A stretch of DNA of 64,000 bases. Origin: Hirundichthys speculiger (lineage: Eukaryota; Chordata; Actinopteri; Beloniformes; Exocoetidae). The notes beneath the pieces are model-generated. The model was given only the letters and a program-made list of their open reading frames with translations. It did no database searches and was not told the DNA's origin. Below are positions 25,700 to 37,707 of this stretch, piece by piece. The translations under genes and the position numbers were made by a program. The DNA lies in contig JAGFBZ010001954.1 of assembly GCA_018398805.1 (NCBI GenBank), positions 1-64,000 on the forward strand, given 5' to 3'. How positions within the stretch are numbered: the stretch's first letter is position 1; every line of letters starts with the position of its first letter.

Positions 25700-26672
25700 T
25701 CATGACTGTATTTTAGACATCAAACCCTGGATGGAAAAAAAGTTTTCTGAAGCCCAATCAGGGTAAACTGAGATATTGTTAACTGGTTTTGTATGTCAGA
25801 GAGAAAAACTTTAAAAAATTAGTACCGAGTCCAAGAAATCAAGTAAAAAACCTTGGAGTCATTCTTGACTCAGGCCTGAGTTTTGATTCCCACATCAAAA
25901 CTGCCACCAAGAACGTATTTTATCACCTAAAAAACATCTCCAGGGTCAGACTGTTTCTCTCCGGAGCCAACACAGAGACACTAGTGCTTTTATTACATGC
26001 AGGCTGGGTTATTGTAACGCTCTGATTTCTGGTCCCCCCCCAAAAATACTGCACAATTACAGTTCCTTCAAAACTCAGCTGCTCGTATGCTGTTAAAAAC
26101 CAGAACAAGAGCACAGATTACGCTGATTTCAAAGGTCTGCACTGGCTACCTGTTTCCTTCAGGACTGATTTTAAGATCCTTTCATTAGTTTATAAAAATC
26201 TTAATGGTTTCAGTCTGAGTTGCTTGCATTTTGTGAACCTCTTCAGACTCTGAGGTCTTCCGGTAGCAGATTTTTAATTATTCCCAGAGTTAGAACAAAA
26301 ACATATGATAAATCCTCCTTTTGTATTAGGTCTTATGTCTGTGGAACGATTTAGCAGAAAATCTGAGAGCAGGTGAAAGTCTGGATGTTTTTAACTCTAT
26401 GTATTTTGTATTTTTTTTGATTATCAATTTGTAATGTTTCCTCTCAATCTAAAGATTCCTGCCCCATTATTGAAACTACTGGGATGTGTTTAGGCGTGTA
26501 TGAGTGTAATTATGCATGTAATTGTGTTTATTTTCATGTATTTTGGTGGCTGAAGTTGGGAGGATTTATTTATTTTTTCCGTTGTAGTTTCTGCTCCTTT
26601 TGTTTTTATTTTGTAAAGCACTTTGTGTTGCACAAGTTGTAAGAAAACAAATGAATCTCCATTGATTGATTG
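25700..26672 (+). pseudogene. LINE (L2/CR1-like) reverse transcriptase 3' end
   Basis: Translation gives VKNLGVILDSGLSFDSHI, then KNISRVRLFLSGANTETLV, and after frame changes LHWLPVSFRTDFKILSLVYK. This is the C-terminal thumb-like region of non-LTR retrotransposon reverse transcriptases of the L2/CR1/Rex1 type. The 3' end carries aaagcactttgtgttgc and a short attgattgattgac tail, which is typical of these elements' 3' termini. The copy is 5' truncated, as most LINE copies are, and has several stops, so it is dead. Confidence 0.8.
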
Positions 26673-26738
26673 ACTCTTGAGTTTTTTCTCCTTCTGAATT
26701 ATCTTTCTTACTGTAAAATAAAGGACACGTAACTCTTC

Positions 26739-26885
26739 CCAGGTTGATGGGCAGCCAGGGTCACTACTCTAAGATCACTACTGATGTCTTTCCTCCTTGG
26801 CTTTGTGTTCACAAACACCTGAATGCTTCAGACTAGCAAACTGCCAAAACCTCTGATATTACAGAGGTGGTCACATCTGGTCAAG
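26739..26885. repeat. Diverged dispersed repeat, copy 2
   Basis: This is the partner of 22950-23095, in the same orientation. It lies immediately after the LINE 3' end. Confidence 0.5.
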
Positions 26886-27075
26886 ATTAATTATTTGTCT
26901 CTTTTATTAATAATTTATTAATTCAATGTAATTATTAGTCTTTTTGTATTTTTTAATTAAACATGTAATCACCGTGTTGTACATCTGAAGTTGTTTTAAC
27001 TTCATTCTAAGACCTGGTTAGGACCTGTAACTCATGTACACATTCACACAGCCAGGATCTCACTATCAATAGAGT

Positions 27076-27100
27076 AGGTGTGTGTGTGTGTGTGTGTGTA
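27076..27100. repeat. (TG)n microsatellite
   Basis: An uninterrupted gt run of about 12 units. Confidence 0.9.
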
Positions 27101-27298
27101 GATGTCTGTGTGTGCTCATTTGTCTGTGTCTCAACCAAATCGATGGCAGGTGTACGATGTCTGACTGTCTGACTCTTTCAGTCAAGGTTGAGGTTGCAGA
27201 GGACAACATCTCAGGATGACGCTGACAAGCACATAAAATCACAGCACTACTCCACAGTTTTCACAACTTCTAGTAACTCGGTCACTTAATTAGGCTCT

Positions 27299-27340
27299 CT
27301 ACACCTGTGCCTTAGTATGGATAGTAAGGCACAGGTGTAG
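27299..27340. repeat. Perfect inverted repeat, 16-bp arms
   Basis: The arms ctacacctgtgcctta (27299-27314) and taaggcacaggtgtag (27325-27340) are exact complements around a 10-base loop. No element boundary is obvious. It could fold as a short hairpin if transcribed, but the stem is shorter than a typical microRNA precursor. Confidence 0.85.
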
Positions 27341-27650
27341 GTGTAGATTATATCTATCTTTCTTTTTTTCTTCATGTTCAGCCTGAACTAATCTATAGCG
27401 ATGAGCTATGAGCGATGGCAAAGTAAAGGGAGCAACAGGCCGGGACACCTGCATGAAAAAATAGAGTGAGAGCAGCCTACGTAGATTTATCTGTGGCACA
27501 CATAAGAGAGTTTTTAAAGAGGATAAGAAGCTGAAGTTAAACATGTGGAGAGACTTAGGAAATGTCAAAGCAAAGAGGAGATGTGGTTTGATGAGGCAAC
27601 TCAGATGGAGGGTGACAGTGATGAGTTTAGATTTGTGGAAGCATATCCAA

Positions 27651-27925
27651 GTTTATTTCTATTCAGTTTATTTGTATAACATCAATTCACAAAAGTAATC
27701 TCAGGACAATTTACACAGAAAGCAAATAAGTTCCATGCAGCCATAATCAAATTTATTCCTATGAAGTCCATATTCAAAGTTCACGTATTGCCAATTCGCA
27801 AAAAAGGCAGCTCAGCTAAGAAGCCCAACGGACTTGCATTGAATCTTCACTTTGGTGTAATCCCTCATCCTGAGCAAGCAAGAGGTGACAGTGGAGGGGA
27901 AAACCTCAGGGAACATCCTTTTTTT
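27651..27925. mobile_element. Retroposon 3'-end-like repeat
   Basis: The string agtttatttgtataacatcaattcacaa, then caggacaatttaca, and later gagcaagcaagaggtgacagtgg followed by aaaacctc, are the ordered blocks of a very common fish retroposon tail. It ends near a T run at 27916. No coding capacity. Confidence 0.5.
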
Positions 27926-29582
27926 TTTTTTGCTGTACTGGAATAAAGTGTAATTGCACATATACTCCAGTAGGGGGCAGAGGCGCTCTCATTGTCACAG
28001 TTTGCGCAGGGAGTATTAGCTATATTGTGTTGGTATTTTTTGCACGTACATACATGCACGTAGCACAGAGCAGGAGATATGAAGTGAAAAAACCCTCAAG
28101 ACACCCACCACGGAAAAATATTTCACAGGGATGAAAAGAAAGGTGGAGAGAGACGGAGATAATGAGACAAACGAAAGTCACCAGAAAATTAAGACGAGGA
28201 AACGATGCTGATGTAGCGCTTGGCTCCACTGTTACTACGGTGGGATTGATGCACTTTAAAACTTTACACTAAAAAACTAAAAAACTACTAATGAAATTAT
28301 CTTTTTTTATAGGTTGATCTATATTTCTTTCTTTTTTGTTTCCACTAATGTTCATATTAATACAGTGTCATGCAGAGGTGGACTTATAACAGTTTTATAG
28401 ACAAATGATACTATTTATAGTCGCGGTGGAGGTTAAATCGGTGGGGGTGGGGTTTTCTTCTTCCTTGGTGGGACGCAGCAGAAAATAACTGAGAAGCACT
28501 GGCTTTAAGGTAAGAATTGAGCTTTATATGTGAGGAGAAGAATTTAACTCATAGTAAAGGCTCATTTATGCTTCTGAATAGCAGACCTTTCTGTGTTTTT
28601 CTATGGAGCTCAAAGGTTCAAGAGTTCTGGTCCCAATGCAACTGATGCTCAACAGCCATCAGAAACAACTAAAACCAAACTATCTGTAATATTCATTTGA
28701 GTAAATTTAGACAAATATTTGAAGGGGAAAGTCCTTGGGTTTTGAATTGTCTTTGTTCATTTGATTTTAGCTTTAAAATATGCATCAAAATCGAACTCCA
28801 AGGTGTCCTTTTTTTCCACAATTCAGTAAAGATTATTCAAATGGTACAGAACTTAAACAGATAAGCAGATACACCTCTGAGCTACAGAGCACAACCATGG
28901 AATAAAAAAATACCAGTAAAGTTCTCATATATGTGACGCTCGGTGGTCATCCCTTTAACATATGAGCGATTATACTGTTTTTACAAGCGCATATCGCTCT
29001 GCTGGAACACCAGGGAGCTCAAAATGACACCGCCTCATGGACTCCAATTAACTCCATTTAAACTCAAGGATAAGCGCTGTCTTCATTCTCCCTGACACGC
29101 ACACATTTTAAAAGTCCCTTTTATATTCCTCCCACATAGAAAAAGGTAGGAAAAAAAAGATTTTCCCTGTTTTTGGTGTGAGGCCCAGAGAAACAATTTA
29201 TCTTGTTCTACTTAAAAATATAGTTCAGATGCTGCGTCATATCTGGGATTATACAAAATTCATAATGATCTGCCTCACAGCTCTGGCCTCCATCTTTCTT
29301 CTGTGTTTTTCTCTGAATTACTTCCCCAATTATTTAACTCCTGCTCCATACATCACCTTCCCTTGAGATGGATTGTCTCCCACCTGTCTGCACTCAGCTC
29401 CCTTTTCCATTTCTCCCTCACTCCCTCCACCTATCCCTCCGTCAGTAGCCATCCCAGTGTTTCTTAATCTCCTTTCCTTTCTTACTGATAATTCCTCTCC
29501 ACTTTCTTTCCCCTGCTCTTTTCTGTAAAAAGGGAAAAAAAAGTCTGTTCTTGGCATTCGCTGTCCCCTTCTTCCCTCCCCT
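27926..29582. other. Unannotated sequence
   Basis: No gene or repeat was recognised. Open frames are short and overlapping on both strands. Confidence 0.35.
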
Positions 29583-29800
29583 CTTCACCCTTGCTTCCTG
29601 ACTCCCTCCTCCTCCTCTGTGTTTATCTCACTCTTGCTTCCCCTCTCTTCTCCCTCTCTCCTTTTCTTTTTTCCTCCATCATTCCATGTCCCCTTCTTTC
29701 CTCCCCCTTCACCCTTGCTTCCTGCCTCCCTCCTCTTCCTCTGTGTTTATCTCACTCTTGCTTCCCCTCTCTTTCTCCCTCTCTCCTTTTCTTCCAGTCA
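29583..29800. repeat. CT-rich 124-bp tandem duplication
   Basis: The block starting cttcacccttgcttcctg occurs at 29583 and again at 29707, exactly 124 bases apart, and the two copies stay nearly identical through ttatctcactcttgcttccc and the following pyrimidine run. The pyrimidine-rich tract extends back to about 29380 and produces long spurious frames. Confidence 0.85.
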
Positions 29801-30701
29801 TCCATGATAGACTGCAGTAGTGCACATGCTCCAGACACGCTCTCACAAAGACAAAGATACGCAGAGGTGTTGGTGCAGTAATTACGCAGAGAGACACACA
29901 TAGAAGCACGACTGCTCACTACAACCTGACGCTCAGGATGAGGAAGTCGCTAAATTGAGATGAACAAGTCAGGAATGGAGAGGTTTTGAAAGAAAAATAT
30001 GGAAACATAAAAAAAGAGAAGAAGAACTCTATAAATAGCCCTGGATAAATACTATGTGATGTCAGCTACAGGTTTCTGAACAGTCGTTCTGAAGTCTGTT
30101 TTTTGGAGCCAAATATGGGAAAATGGGTAGAATGAACAAGCCTAACAGTTAGCTAGAGCCCCCCCATATTAGCTCCGTTACCACAAGCTAGCTATTTTAG
30201 CTGAGCTTAGCTCACGCAAACCTATGATGCTAACCAACGTTACCCCAGATTCAGTCAGATCAAATCTATCCCTCCATCCTCATTTTAGATGCTTAAATGA
30301 TACTGCCAGAGCTCCGGCCAAGCCGCCCTGGAACTAAAGCAGCCATCCATTGCTAATCAGATGGTATCAGCGGTCTGGCTAGGTGGCTCGGCTTCGGGTC
30401 AAACCTGAAAAGGTCCAGGGGCCAGTTTGGCCCAGGGCTCCTGGCTTGGTCCATGGCCAGAGGAAGCTAAACGGTTGGTGACCTTTGCTAGCCGGCTAAT
30501 GGATGAAGATGGCTGGTGCTAGCTGTGCTGGCAGCCAATTGGCACTAGCCATTGCTAGCCGTTGCTCCGAAGAAGTCATCTTTGCCCCGACATATTTCCA
30601 AGCCAACCTAGGTCAGGTAGCAGCGGTTTGTTGGTACAATGAACCGCACAAACAGCCATATTATTTTTAATATGATAATGATGATGTTCTCTTGGACTCC
30701 C

Positions 30702-30752
30702 TTCCCAAAAGTAGTATACTTAAGTATACTTGAGTATACTACTTTTTGGTAA
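30702..30752. repeat. Inverted repeat with three AGTATACT boxes
   Basis: The arms aaaagtagtatactta and tgagtatactactttt (15 of 16 complementary) flank an agtatact core that is itself palindromic. The outer bases cttcccaaaa and tttttggtaag also pair imperfectly. Surrounding sequence (30100-30600) is rich in gctagc-type motifs but holds no recognised gene. Confidence 0.7.
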
Positions 30753-31439
30753 GGGTAAATTTACAGCTCAGATATGAAGCTCACCAAATAGCTCTCATAA
30801 ATGCTTCCTCCATAATAATAAAGTCCCCAGGGCTTTGAGACAATGTAAAAGAAGCTAATCTCAACAACTTTTAGTTTAGTTTTTTTTTAGCTTAAAAGGT
30901 ATGAAGACTTCTTAGACGAGATCTTTACAGCTATTGCGCGTCTCTAATTGACTTGTTAGGATTACATTGTAGCTTGGTGTCACTGCAAGTGCCGAAGCCA
31001 ACCATGAAAAACATACCGTAAAATTACTTATTAACGTGCTGATTTTGGCATTGAAAGAAAAGGAGGAAAAAAATAGTAAAAGCTTAATGATGACATAAAA
31101 CTACTTGAGATTTGAATCTGCAAGTAAATAATATAAGAACAATATTTGGCATTTTGAGAATCAAAACAAACACCCCCTGGTCATGTTTTTCACTGCAGCC
31201 ATCAGCGTTTATAAGGAGAAATGTGGTATGTTTATTTTCGTTCTATTTCTATTTGAGCAAATGCTTGCTTTGGCGCTTCCACTATGGCATTAGATCTGCA
31301 AGCCGGATGTAGCCCCTTGGACAAAATTAGGAAAAAAAAAAAAACAGTGTTAGTGACATATGCTGAGGCAGGGAGGAGCAGGCTGAAAGAGAGAGTCAGC
31401 AAATGAGAGCTGTGCTCATTTGTGCACAAAAGATATCAA

Positions 31440-31720
31440 CGTGTGTGTGTGTCAGAAAAAGACACCGAGAGGGAAGGGGTGGAGTGAGCGAGAGAGGGAG
31501 GAGTGACTTGGAAAAGGGAGGAGGGAGGGAAAAGGGAGTGAGTGTGTGAGATATTGTCAGCCAGTCCTGCCAGAGAACAGCAGCAGCAGCAGCAGCAGCG
31601 GCGGTGGCGCGATCATCACCAGCGGACGAGATTCAGGCGCACTGACTGAAGCAGTGAGGAAATAAGGGAATACACGCTGATGAAGACGGAGAAACAAAGG
31701 GAGAGGATGGAATAATAAAA
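31440..31720 (+). promoter_or_regulatory. Candidate promoter/5' untranslated exon of the Shisa gene
   Basis: A gagaga- and gggagg-rich tract (31455-31545) leads into a GC-richer block with a (CAG)7 run at 31578-31598 followed by cggcggtggcgcg, the only CpG-dense spot upstream of the Shisa coding exon. Vertebrate promoters often look like this, and the coding exon 2.2 kb downstream begins at an acceptor, so an upstream untranslated exon is needed. There is no direct proof of the transcription start or of the donor. Confidence 0.35.
31578..31598. repeat. (CAG)7 trinucleotide repeat
   Basis: Seven uninterrupted cag units followed by cgg units. Confidence 0.95.
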
Positions 31721-33888
31721 AAAAGGGCATCTTATTGCTTCTCCAAGCGCTTCACACCTCTGTTTGGAGCTTCCCACAAGCAGAGCACCAGTGAAAACAC
31801 ATACATATGATATATATATAAAATTCCTATACATATATATCAAATTATGCCTGTTTTCAAAGAAGCTGCAGCCGGACAAGGACTGAATTGACAGCAAAAT
31901 GCATCAAAAAAAATTGGGAGATGATATGCAGCATTTGCTTGAAAACTGTTGCATATTAATGCTTTGAGATTTTTTTTCCTCACTTATCTGCTCAGTTGGA
32001 GCATAAAGACAAAAAAAAAAAAAAAAGAGAGGAAAATTTGGTGCAAATGGAAAATTTGTAAAACTGGCAACTGACCAGTTGATTTAACATTATCAACAAA
32101 GAGCTTCAGCTGCTGCACGCTGTCCGTTACTTCCAAAGAGGCTTCTTTTGAAAACAGGACATTTTTTGATTTGCCCTCGGTGCCACGTTGTTGTTTGGCT
32201 GTCGCATCTCCACTTGTCTCTGTCGTCCGTGAGGGCTGGGCTTGTATTATTCCAGCGAGGCTCGTGCTAGTCCGCTGCTCAAAGTGCTGAGGGCAGTCCA
32301 TGGGCTCCCTGACCCCACGCTGATATTTCCTCAGCCACGGCAAAAGTCCCACTGAGTGGAAAGGGGGAGGTAAGTTGTGTTAGAGAGAAGAAAGAGGCAA
32401 AAAAAAAAACATCAAAGAAATGATGGAGGGAGATTGAGATCAGAGCGTAAAAAGAAAAAAGAAAAGACAAATTCCTCCAAGAACAAGCTGTGATTTGCTC
32501 CGTCCCGGGCAAAAATAATTGTGTATTACAGCTTCTCCTGAAGTGTTAAATAGAGCAGATCTAAGAATTAGGATAGTAGGTTTAGCACCACAGGAACAGC
32601 CCTTCCCTCTCTTCCCCCCTCCTCTCTCTTTACCCCTCCATCCACCTCTTACAAGGCAGGACTGAGCAGTCAGAGTACCCAACTGGTGTCCTGGGTCTGC
32701 CAGAGATCCTTGAATCAAAGGAGAGGAGGAGTTTCTGTGGAGCGTAAACAGCAACAGGAGCCCAGCGTTCTGCCAAGCACAAAAAGCCGCTGGACGCTGG
32801 TGTGTGGCTTAAAAGCTCCAGACTGACACTGGCGGTGTTCTGTCATCAGGGAACACGAGCTGTTGGTCACCGTGGATACGTGAGGGCATGAGCGTGCATG
32901 TGCGTGAGACAAAGAGCCTCGGGTGAAAGATGGACGCTTTTGGACTGTAACCACCACAGGATTTCAGTTTGAGGAGATACCTGGAGGGATGTTCTGAAGA
33001 CCTTTTGGTTGACTGTTGGGTCTTTTGGTTGACAATAGCAAAGAGTTATCTCTGCAAGTTTACTGTCCCTCATAAAGACGTCAGTGGCTGAAAGACTGAA
33101 GCAACCCTTCTCAGAGAGGCAGTTATTTTCACCAAAGTGGACCACAGTGAAAAGATGCCCACCACAAGAATGAAACTGACAAGTGTCAAGTGACTCTGAG
33201 AGTAGCAGGATGACTGAAGCAAGTTAAGATCAGACAAGTGGAGGACAAAGTTTCTTGTTTTTTTTCCTGGACATGAGAACTGATTTTAATCTTGTGTTGA
33301 GTTGTTAGCCATTCAGGAATATGAGATCTATCTCTGGAGTGAGACACCTTCCCTGTCGAAGGCTGTGTTAATCTGACTTTAACAGGAATCTTCTCTTGGA
33401 ACCTCTTGTCAAGGATTATACATCCGCTCAGTGGGGGAGCTCATTTTTAGTAATGCCAGAGGGAAGTTCATCCATAAGTAACCTGCCCTCCTAAATTGGA
33501 TCCTCCTCCAGGATTTGGATTTGTCTCAAAACACCTACGCTGTCTGCTGATGACATTTGGCTTTGTGAAAGGTGATGTCTCTTGAATTTTGGAATGTGCT
33601 CTGATACACAAACACATTTACAAAGATCCAGTAAAAGTTCCAAGTAGCTTTGGTGGTGCTCATTCACGCCAATGAGGAGCATGTAGGGATGGAAAACTGA
33701 TCAACTTTTCCCCATTTATTTTCTGGCCTTTGATGAAAATGTATTACTCTGTAACTGTAACTCTGTTTCAGCGTATCAAGCTGGTTTCTTGTTTCAGCCG
33801 TAGTAAGGCTCACAGATTGATTCAGTGTCAGTTATTTAGACCCTTGGGTATTTAACGTTCAGTGTCTTTGTCGTTTCTCAAACTGCAG
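31721..33888 (+). other. Probable 5' UTR/intron 1 of the Shisa gene
   Basis: No repeats or coding blocks were recognised. It ends in cgtttctcaaactgcag, a polypyrimidine tract and AG that form a good 3' splice site at 33888. Frames on the minus strand (for example 31984-32352) have no recognisable content. Confidence 0.4.
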
Positions 33889-33940
33889 GAGCTTTTGGTC
33901 CCTTTACTAACTCTTACTGAGATATTGGAAAGCATCCAAG

Positions 33941-34506
33941 ATGGCAACCTCCATACTTCCACTCTTGGTAAACTTCTCATTGGCCATTTTGTTGGGTTTG
34001 ACCTCTCTGAGTGACCTGAACTCGAGACTATCAAGTCAAGCGCTGGCTCAAGTCTCGTCCAACAACCAGACAACAGAACCCTCAACGTTACCCGAGGCGG
34101 CGCTGGCAACACCCACACCAGATGCTGAGGATCAAGCAGATCCATCGAGCAGAAACCGCTGCTGGGGTTACTACGACGTCATGGGCCAGTGGGACCCACC
34201 TTTCAACTGTAACGCAGGCATCTACAGTTTCTGCTGCGGGTCCTGCTTCTACCGCTTCTGCTGCCAGTTCAAAGTCCACAGTTTGGACCAGACTTCCTGT
34301 TCCAACTATGACACTCCAGTGTGGGCTAACACTGGGAAACCGGCGGCGACCGTCACAGAGGTCCAACAGGAGCCGGACCGGGATCGGACCCACATGATCG
34401 TATATATTATCTGTGGAGTGGTGGCCATCATGGTTCTGGTGGGGATTTTCACTAAGCTCGGACTGGAGAAGAGCCAGGGAGGACAAACGGACATGACCAA
34501 CTCCAG
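33941..34506 (+). CDS. Shisa-family transmembrane protein, first coding exon (Shisa8/9 clade)
   Basis: The exon begins after a 3' splice site at 33888; the ATG at 33941 is in AAGATGG context. Residues 1 to about 32 form a hydrophobic signal peptide (SLAILLGL). A low-complexity linker follows, then the Shisa cysteine domain at about 74-128 with eight cysteines (74, 90, 98, 99, 102, 107, 108, 120), including CWGYYDVMGQWDPPFNC and CSNYDTPVW. A single membrane span lies at about 153-171 (VYIICGVVAIMVLVGIF), then LGLEK. Shisa6-9 proteins are AMPA-receptor auxiliary subunits at synapses. The frame meets TAG at 34508-34510, but that stop lies in CCAG|GTAGGA, a 5' splice site, so the cytoplasmic tail is expected in later exons. 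Shisa8 and Shisa9 cannot be separated from this exon alone. Confidence 0.88.
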
Positions 34507-34512
34507 GTAGGA
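34507..34512 (+). promoter_or_regulatory. 5' splice site of the Shisa exon
   Basis: CCAG|GTAGGA. The intron starts at 34507 and splits the codon after its second base. The apparent stop codon is inside the intron. Confidence 0.75.
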
Positions 34513-34524
34513 ACCAAGAAAAGT

Positions 34525-34563
34525 GTGGATGGATGGATGGATGTATGGATGGATGGATGGATG
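34525..34563. repeat. (GGAT)n microsatellite
   Basis: About nine ggat units with one gtat interruption, 18 bases into the putative intron. Confidence 0.95.
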
Positions 34564-37500
34564 TTCTTTATGTACAAGATCATAGCTTTAGATAGTGATA
34601 ACTGGTCACGATAGCATGTTTTGAACACTCTGGAGTGTGGACAGCCTCTGTTATTACGTTTGTTTTACTGAGCTGCTCCGGATTTCCTAAAATGCCAAGT
34701 TGTGGTTTTAAAGCATATAAAGTGGTTTCAGACATTCTCAGCTCACTAAATGCATGTCATCAGACAAGAAGAGCTCCTTAGATATGGTCCGAAATAGTTC
34801 TGTCTGGAGCTATCATCCACCATGACCGCTGATAAACAGCCTGACCTTTCGTGACCCCAGCCACACAGGAACCACAAATGGAATATATATTAAAAAACAA
34901 AAAAAAACAAAAGTAAACACCAGGAACACTCTCGAATGAAAAAGTAAAGCTAATCAAGCACATATTCTGCCTTAACCTAAACTACATCACCGATGGCCAA
35001 GTTACTTAAAAATTCAAAACTACTGAGAAAAAATTGAGATTGAAACTTGTTCAGCAGATAATCAACTCCATTAGTTTTTGCATGTCTTTTTTAAGGTTCC
35101 AAAGGTAATTGAGATTACACACTATTGTATAATGGACTTTTGTGCAACAGCATCACCCTTAAAGATGATTTACTGAAGGATTGCATGTTTCTGTGTATCT
35201 GTAATGAATGAAGAGACAGAAGAACATTGAAGTGATAATGGGGCATAACGTTAAGCATGAAGGAAGTTTGCAACCATGTGAGAGCGATGCTCGTACTGAT
35301 TGAGACAACAAGACAGAGCAAGAAAAATACAATGAAGAGACAGAAAGCAGGGGACTTCGTAAAAGACAGGTGTTCAGTGACATTATCAGAGGAATTGGGG
35401 GATTATTACAGTACAAACCTACTGTACTTTCACTGTATCGGTGTGGCAGTTTGTCACTGATGGCTGATTGATTGCTGTGACACAACTATGACTGTGCCAA
35501 CGCGTGGCCTCTAGAGAACAATGAAAAGAGTGAGGGTGGTTTTGGGAAGGGTGGAATATTGAGCGGATCTGCCTGGAACGCAGCCAATAGCTAGTACAAA
35601 GAGCAGGGGGTGTGTGTTTGTTTGTCTGTGTGCGAGAGAGAGAAAAAGGGAGAGGGGGAGAAAGAGACAGCGTATGTGCTGCCTTTGACTAGCCAGTCTA
35701 TTGGGTGTTAAAAGTTGGCACATGGGGGTCCTTTAAAATCCTGTCAGTGCGTGATCCTCTCTCCACTTCACTGTGCAGGAAGAGGAAGATATAGGAGGAG
35801 ACATCCTTAATGTTAAACTGCACTGAATCATCAATAAGACAATAAAGGCTGGCATCCCTTGGCAGCCTAAAGCATCCAAAACAAGGGTGTTGCTAGGCGC
35901 AATGTTCTACTGGGGGATGCGAATCACATGTGCACGAATGAAAAATGTAAAATCCGGAGATAAAAAGTCTGAAATTCTGATTTAAAATTCTGAAATTAGC
36001 AAGGAAACCCTTTTACATCACAACATAGATGATGCATATCTGACACATGATGTATATCCTGATTATAGCTGCAGCAATTGCTTTGGCAGTCAGCTTATGA
36101 CGCTTTCAGACTACAGGACTACATGCGGTCAAGAATTGCCACTTGGTCACAGATGCTTCATGGATATTAAACAGGCCAAATATCTGGAGCCGATGAGGGA
36201 ATCACTATTTGAATTCCATCCAATGAAAGAGAAAGGCATCACCGTGAAGACAAGAATCCTAAAGGGGAGCTCATTGAAGCAAGAAGGACATGCACACATC
36301 GCGCTGTACCACAATACGTCAGGGAGCTACTTTTTCATTATTAAAGATTTGTTTACTCACGTTCAACTCTCTTGTCGCAAAGACAATCTGTACTACCCGC
36401 TGTACTAATCCATTCCTTTTTTTCTCCACTTTTTACTTTTTTTTTTGCATTTCTGTTCTGAACACATTGTTGCACACTTTCCTTCCGGTGACCTTTTTTA
36501 AGTAATCATCTGTGTTTTCCACTGAGTTGCTGTCAGATTGTGTAGTGTGTGACCCTCTGTTGGCAATCAGTTACTTAACGTGGACACTCAATGACTTTAA
36601 GACTCCTGATTACAACACAAGTCATTTAATCTGAACTGACCTGTGACCAACTGACTGAAAATCATGTAGTCTGAAACCAGCTGTCATCACAGCTCACACA
36701 GGTGGATCAACACGAGCACATGAACTGTCAGAGATACGGACAGCAGATGGCTGCACCTGGACTGCTGAAAAGGTGGAAAACATCCACCATCAAGCGATGG
36801 TACCTGTTTTACTAGCTGTTCATATGTTCTTCTTCTCTAATGGGTTACATGCACTCATCGTTGCAGACAGTGCATGCTATATTGCCCCCTGCACTTCCTG
36901 TAGAGCATAACAGAGATTTTATTTCAGGTAGTTTTTGGTTGCAAGACCAGTGTGATCAAACCGCTCACATTGAAAGACGTACGTCAACTGATTTTCTTTA
37001 AAGACCAAATGTATCCCCATGATGTTTCTCCTGTAACAGCCCAAATCAGTGCAGGTGCCCTTTCACACAATGGTCACACCGTATAAGAGTAAAAAAGCCA
37101 TCCTACTTAAACCACCACTGTTTCCCCTTTGGAAATTCACAGACCTAATAGAGGTGGCACAAGAAGGAGCAAGTGTGGATGGCTGTTTGTATTATTCGTC
37201 CTAGTGTGGATCTGTGATGGACTTGTAACCTGTCCAGGGTTAATCCTGCCTTTTGTCCAGTGGCATCTGGGATAGACTCCCCCCCCTGGGGCCCTAAACA
37301 GGGTGACGTGGTAAAGGGAAGTTGTATGGAGGAATTGATGGACCTACAGCCAACACTAACTAAAGACTGAACAGGAGCTGTACAACGTTTATTAACAAAA
37401 GAAAACCAAGAGTTGGTTAACAAAAGGCAGAAATCTCAACAGATTATGTTCTGTCAGAATCCATTGACCGAGACACAGTTAATGGCCATGCAATGACGTC

Positions 37501-37699
37501 AGAACTATCTTTCTGTCGACTTCCCTAACAGATTCACCCTCCTGTTTTTCTTTCTTACTCAGTTCTGCTCTATCTTTTGCTCTCCCTCTTCCATCCAAAT
37601 TGAATGTAAGGTCGATTCAGAAACGTAAATCAATCATCAATCACTTTTATCTTAGTCTTTCAAATGAATTTGGTGGTTTGTTTTGAAAGAATAACCTCT
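34564..37699 (+). other. Putative Shisa intron, no exon recognised
   Basis: A Shisa tail exon (basic start, and a PDZ-type motif ending in a valine) was looked for on the + strand here and further on but not found. A 103-codon frame at 36097-36408 has no recognisable domain. Minor features: a gt/gaga run near 35610-35670 and poly-T near 36417-36446. Confidence 0.4.
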
Positions 37700-37707
37700 A
37701 TGAATAT

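Noticed and set aside
27299..27340. MicroRNA precursor
   Set aside because: The stem is only 16 bp with no extension on either side, too short for a typical precursor.
29591..29881. 96-codon leucine- and serine-rich frame
   Set aside because: It is a product of the pyrimidine-rich tandem duplication, not a signal peptide protein.
34088..34486. 132-codon frame antisense to the Shisa exon
   Set aside because: It is a shadow of the coding exon on the opposite strand, with no domain of its own.
36097..36408. 103-codon frame inside the putative Shisa intron
   Set aside because: No domain, no splice sites and no resemblance to a Shisa tail.
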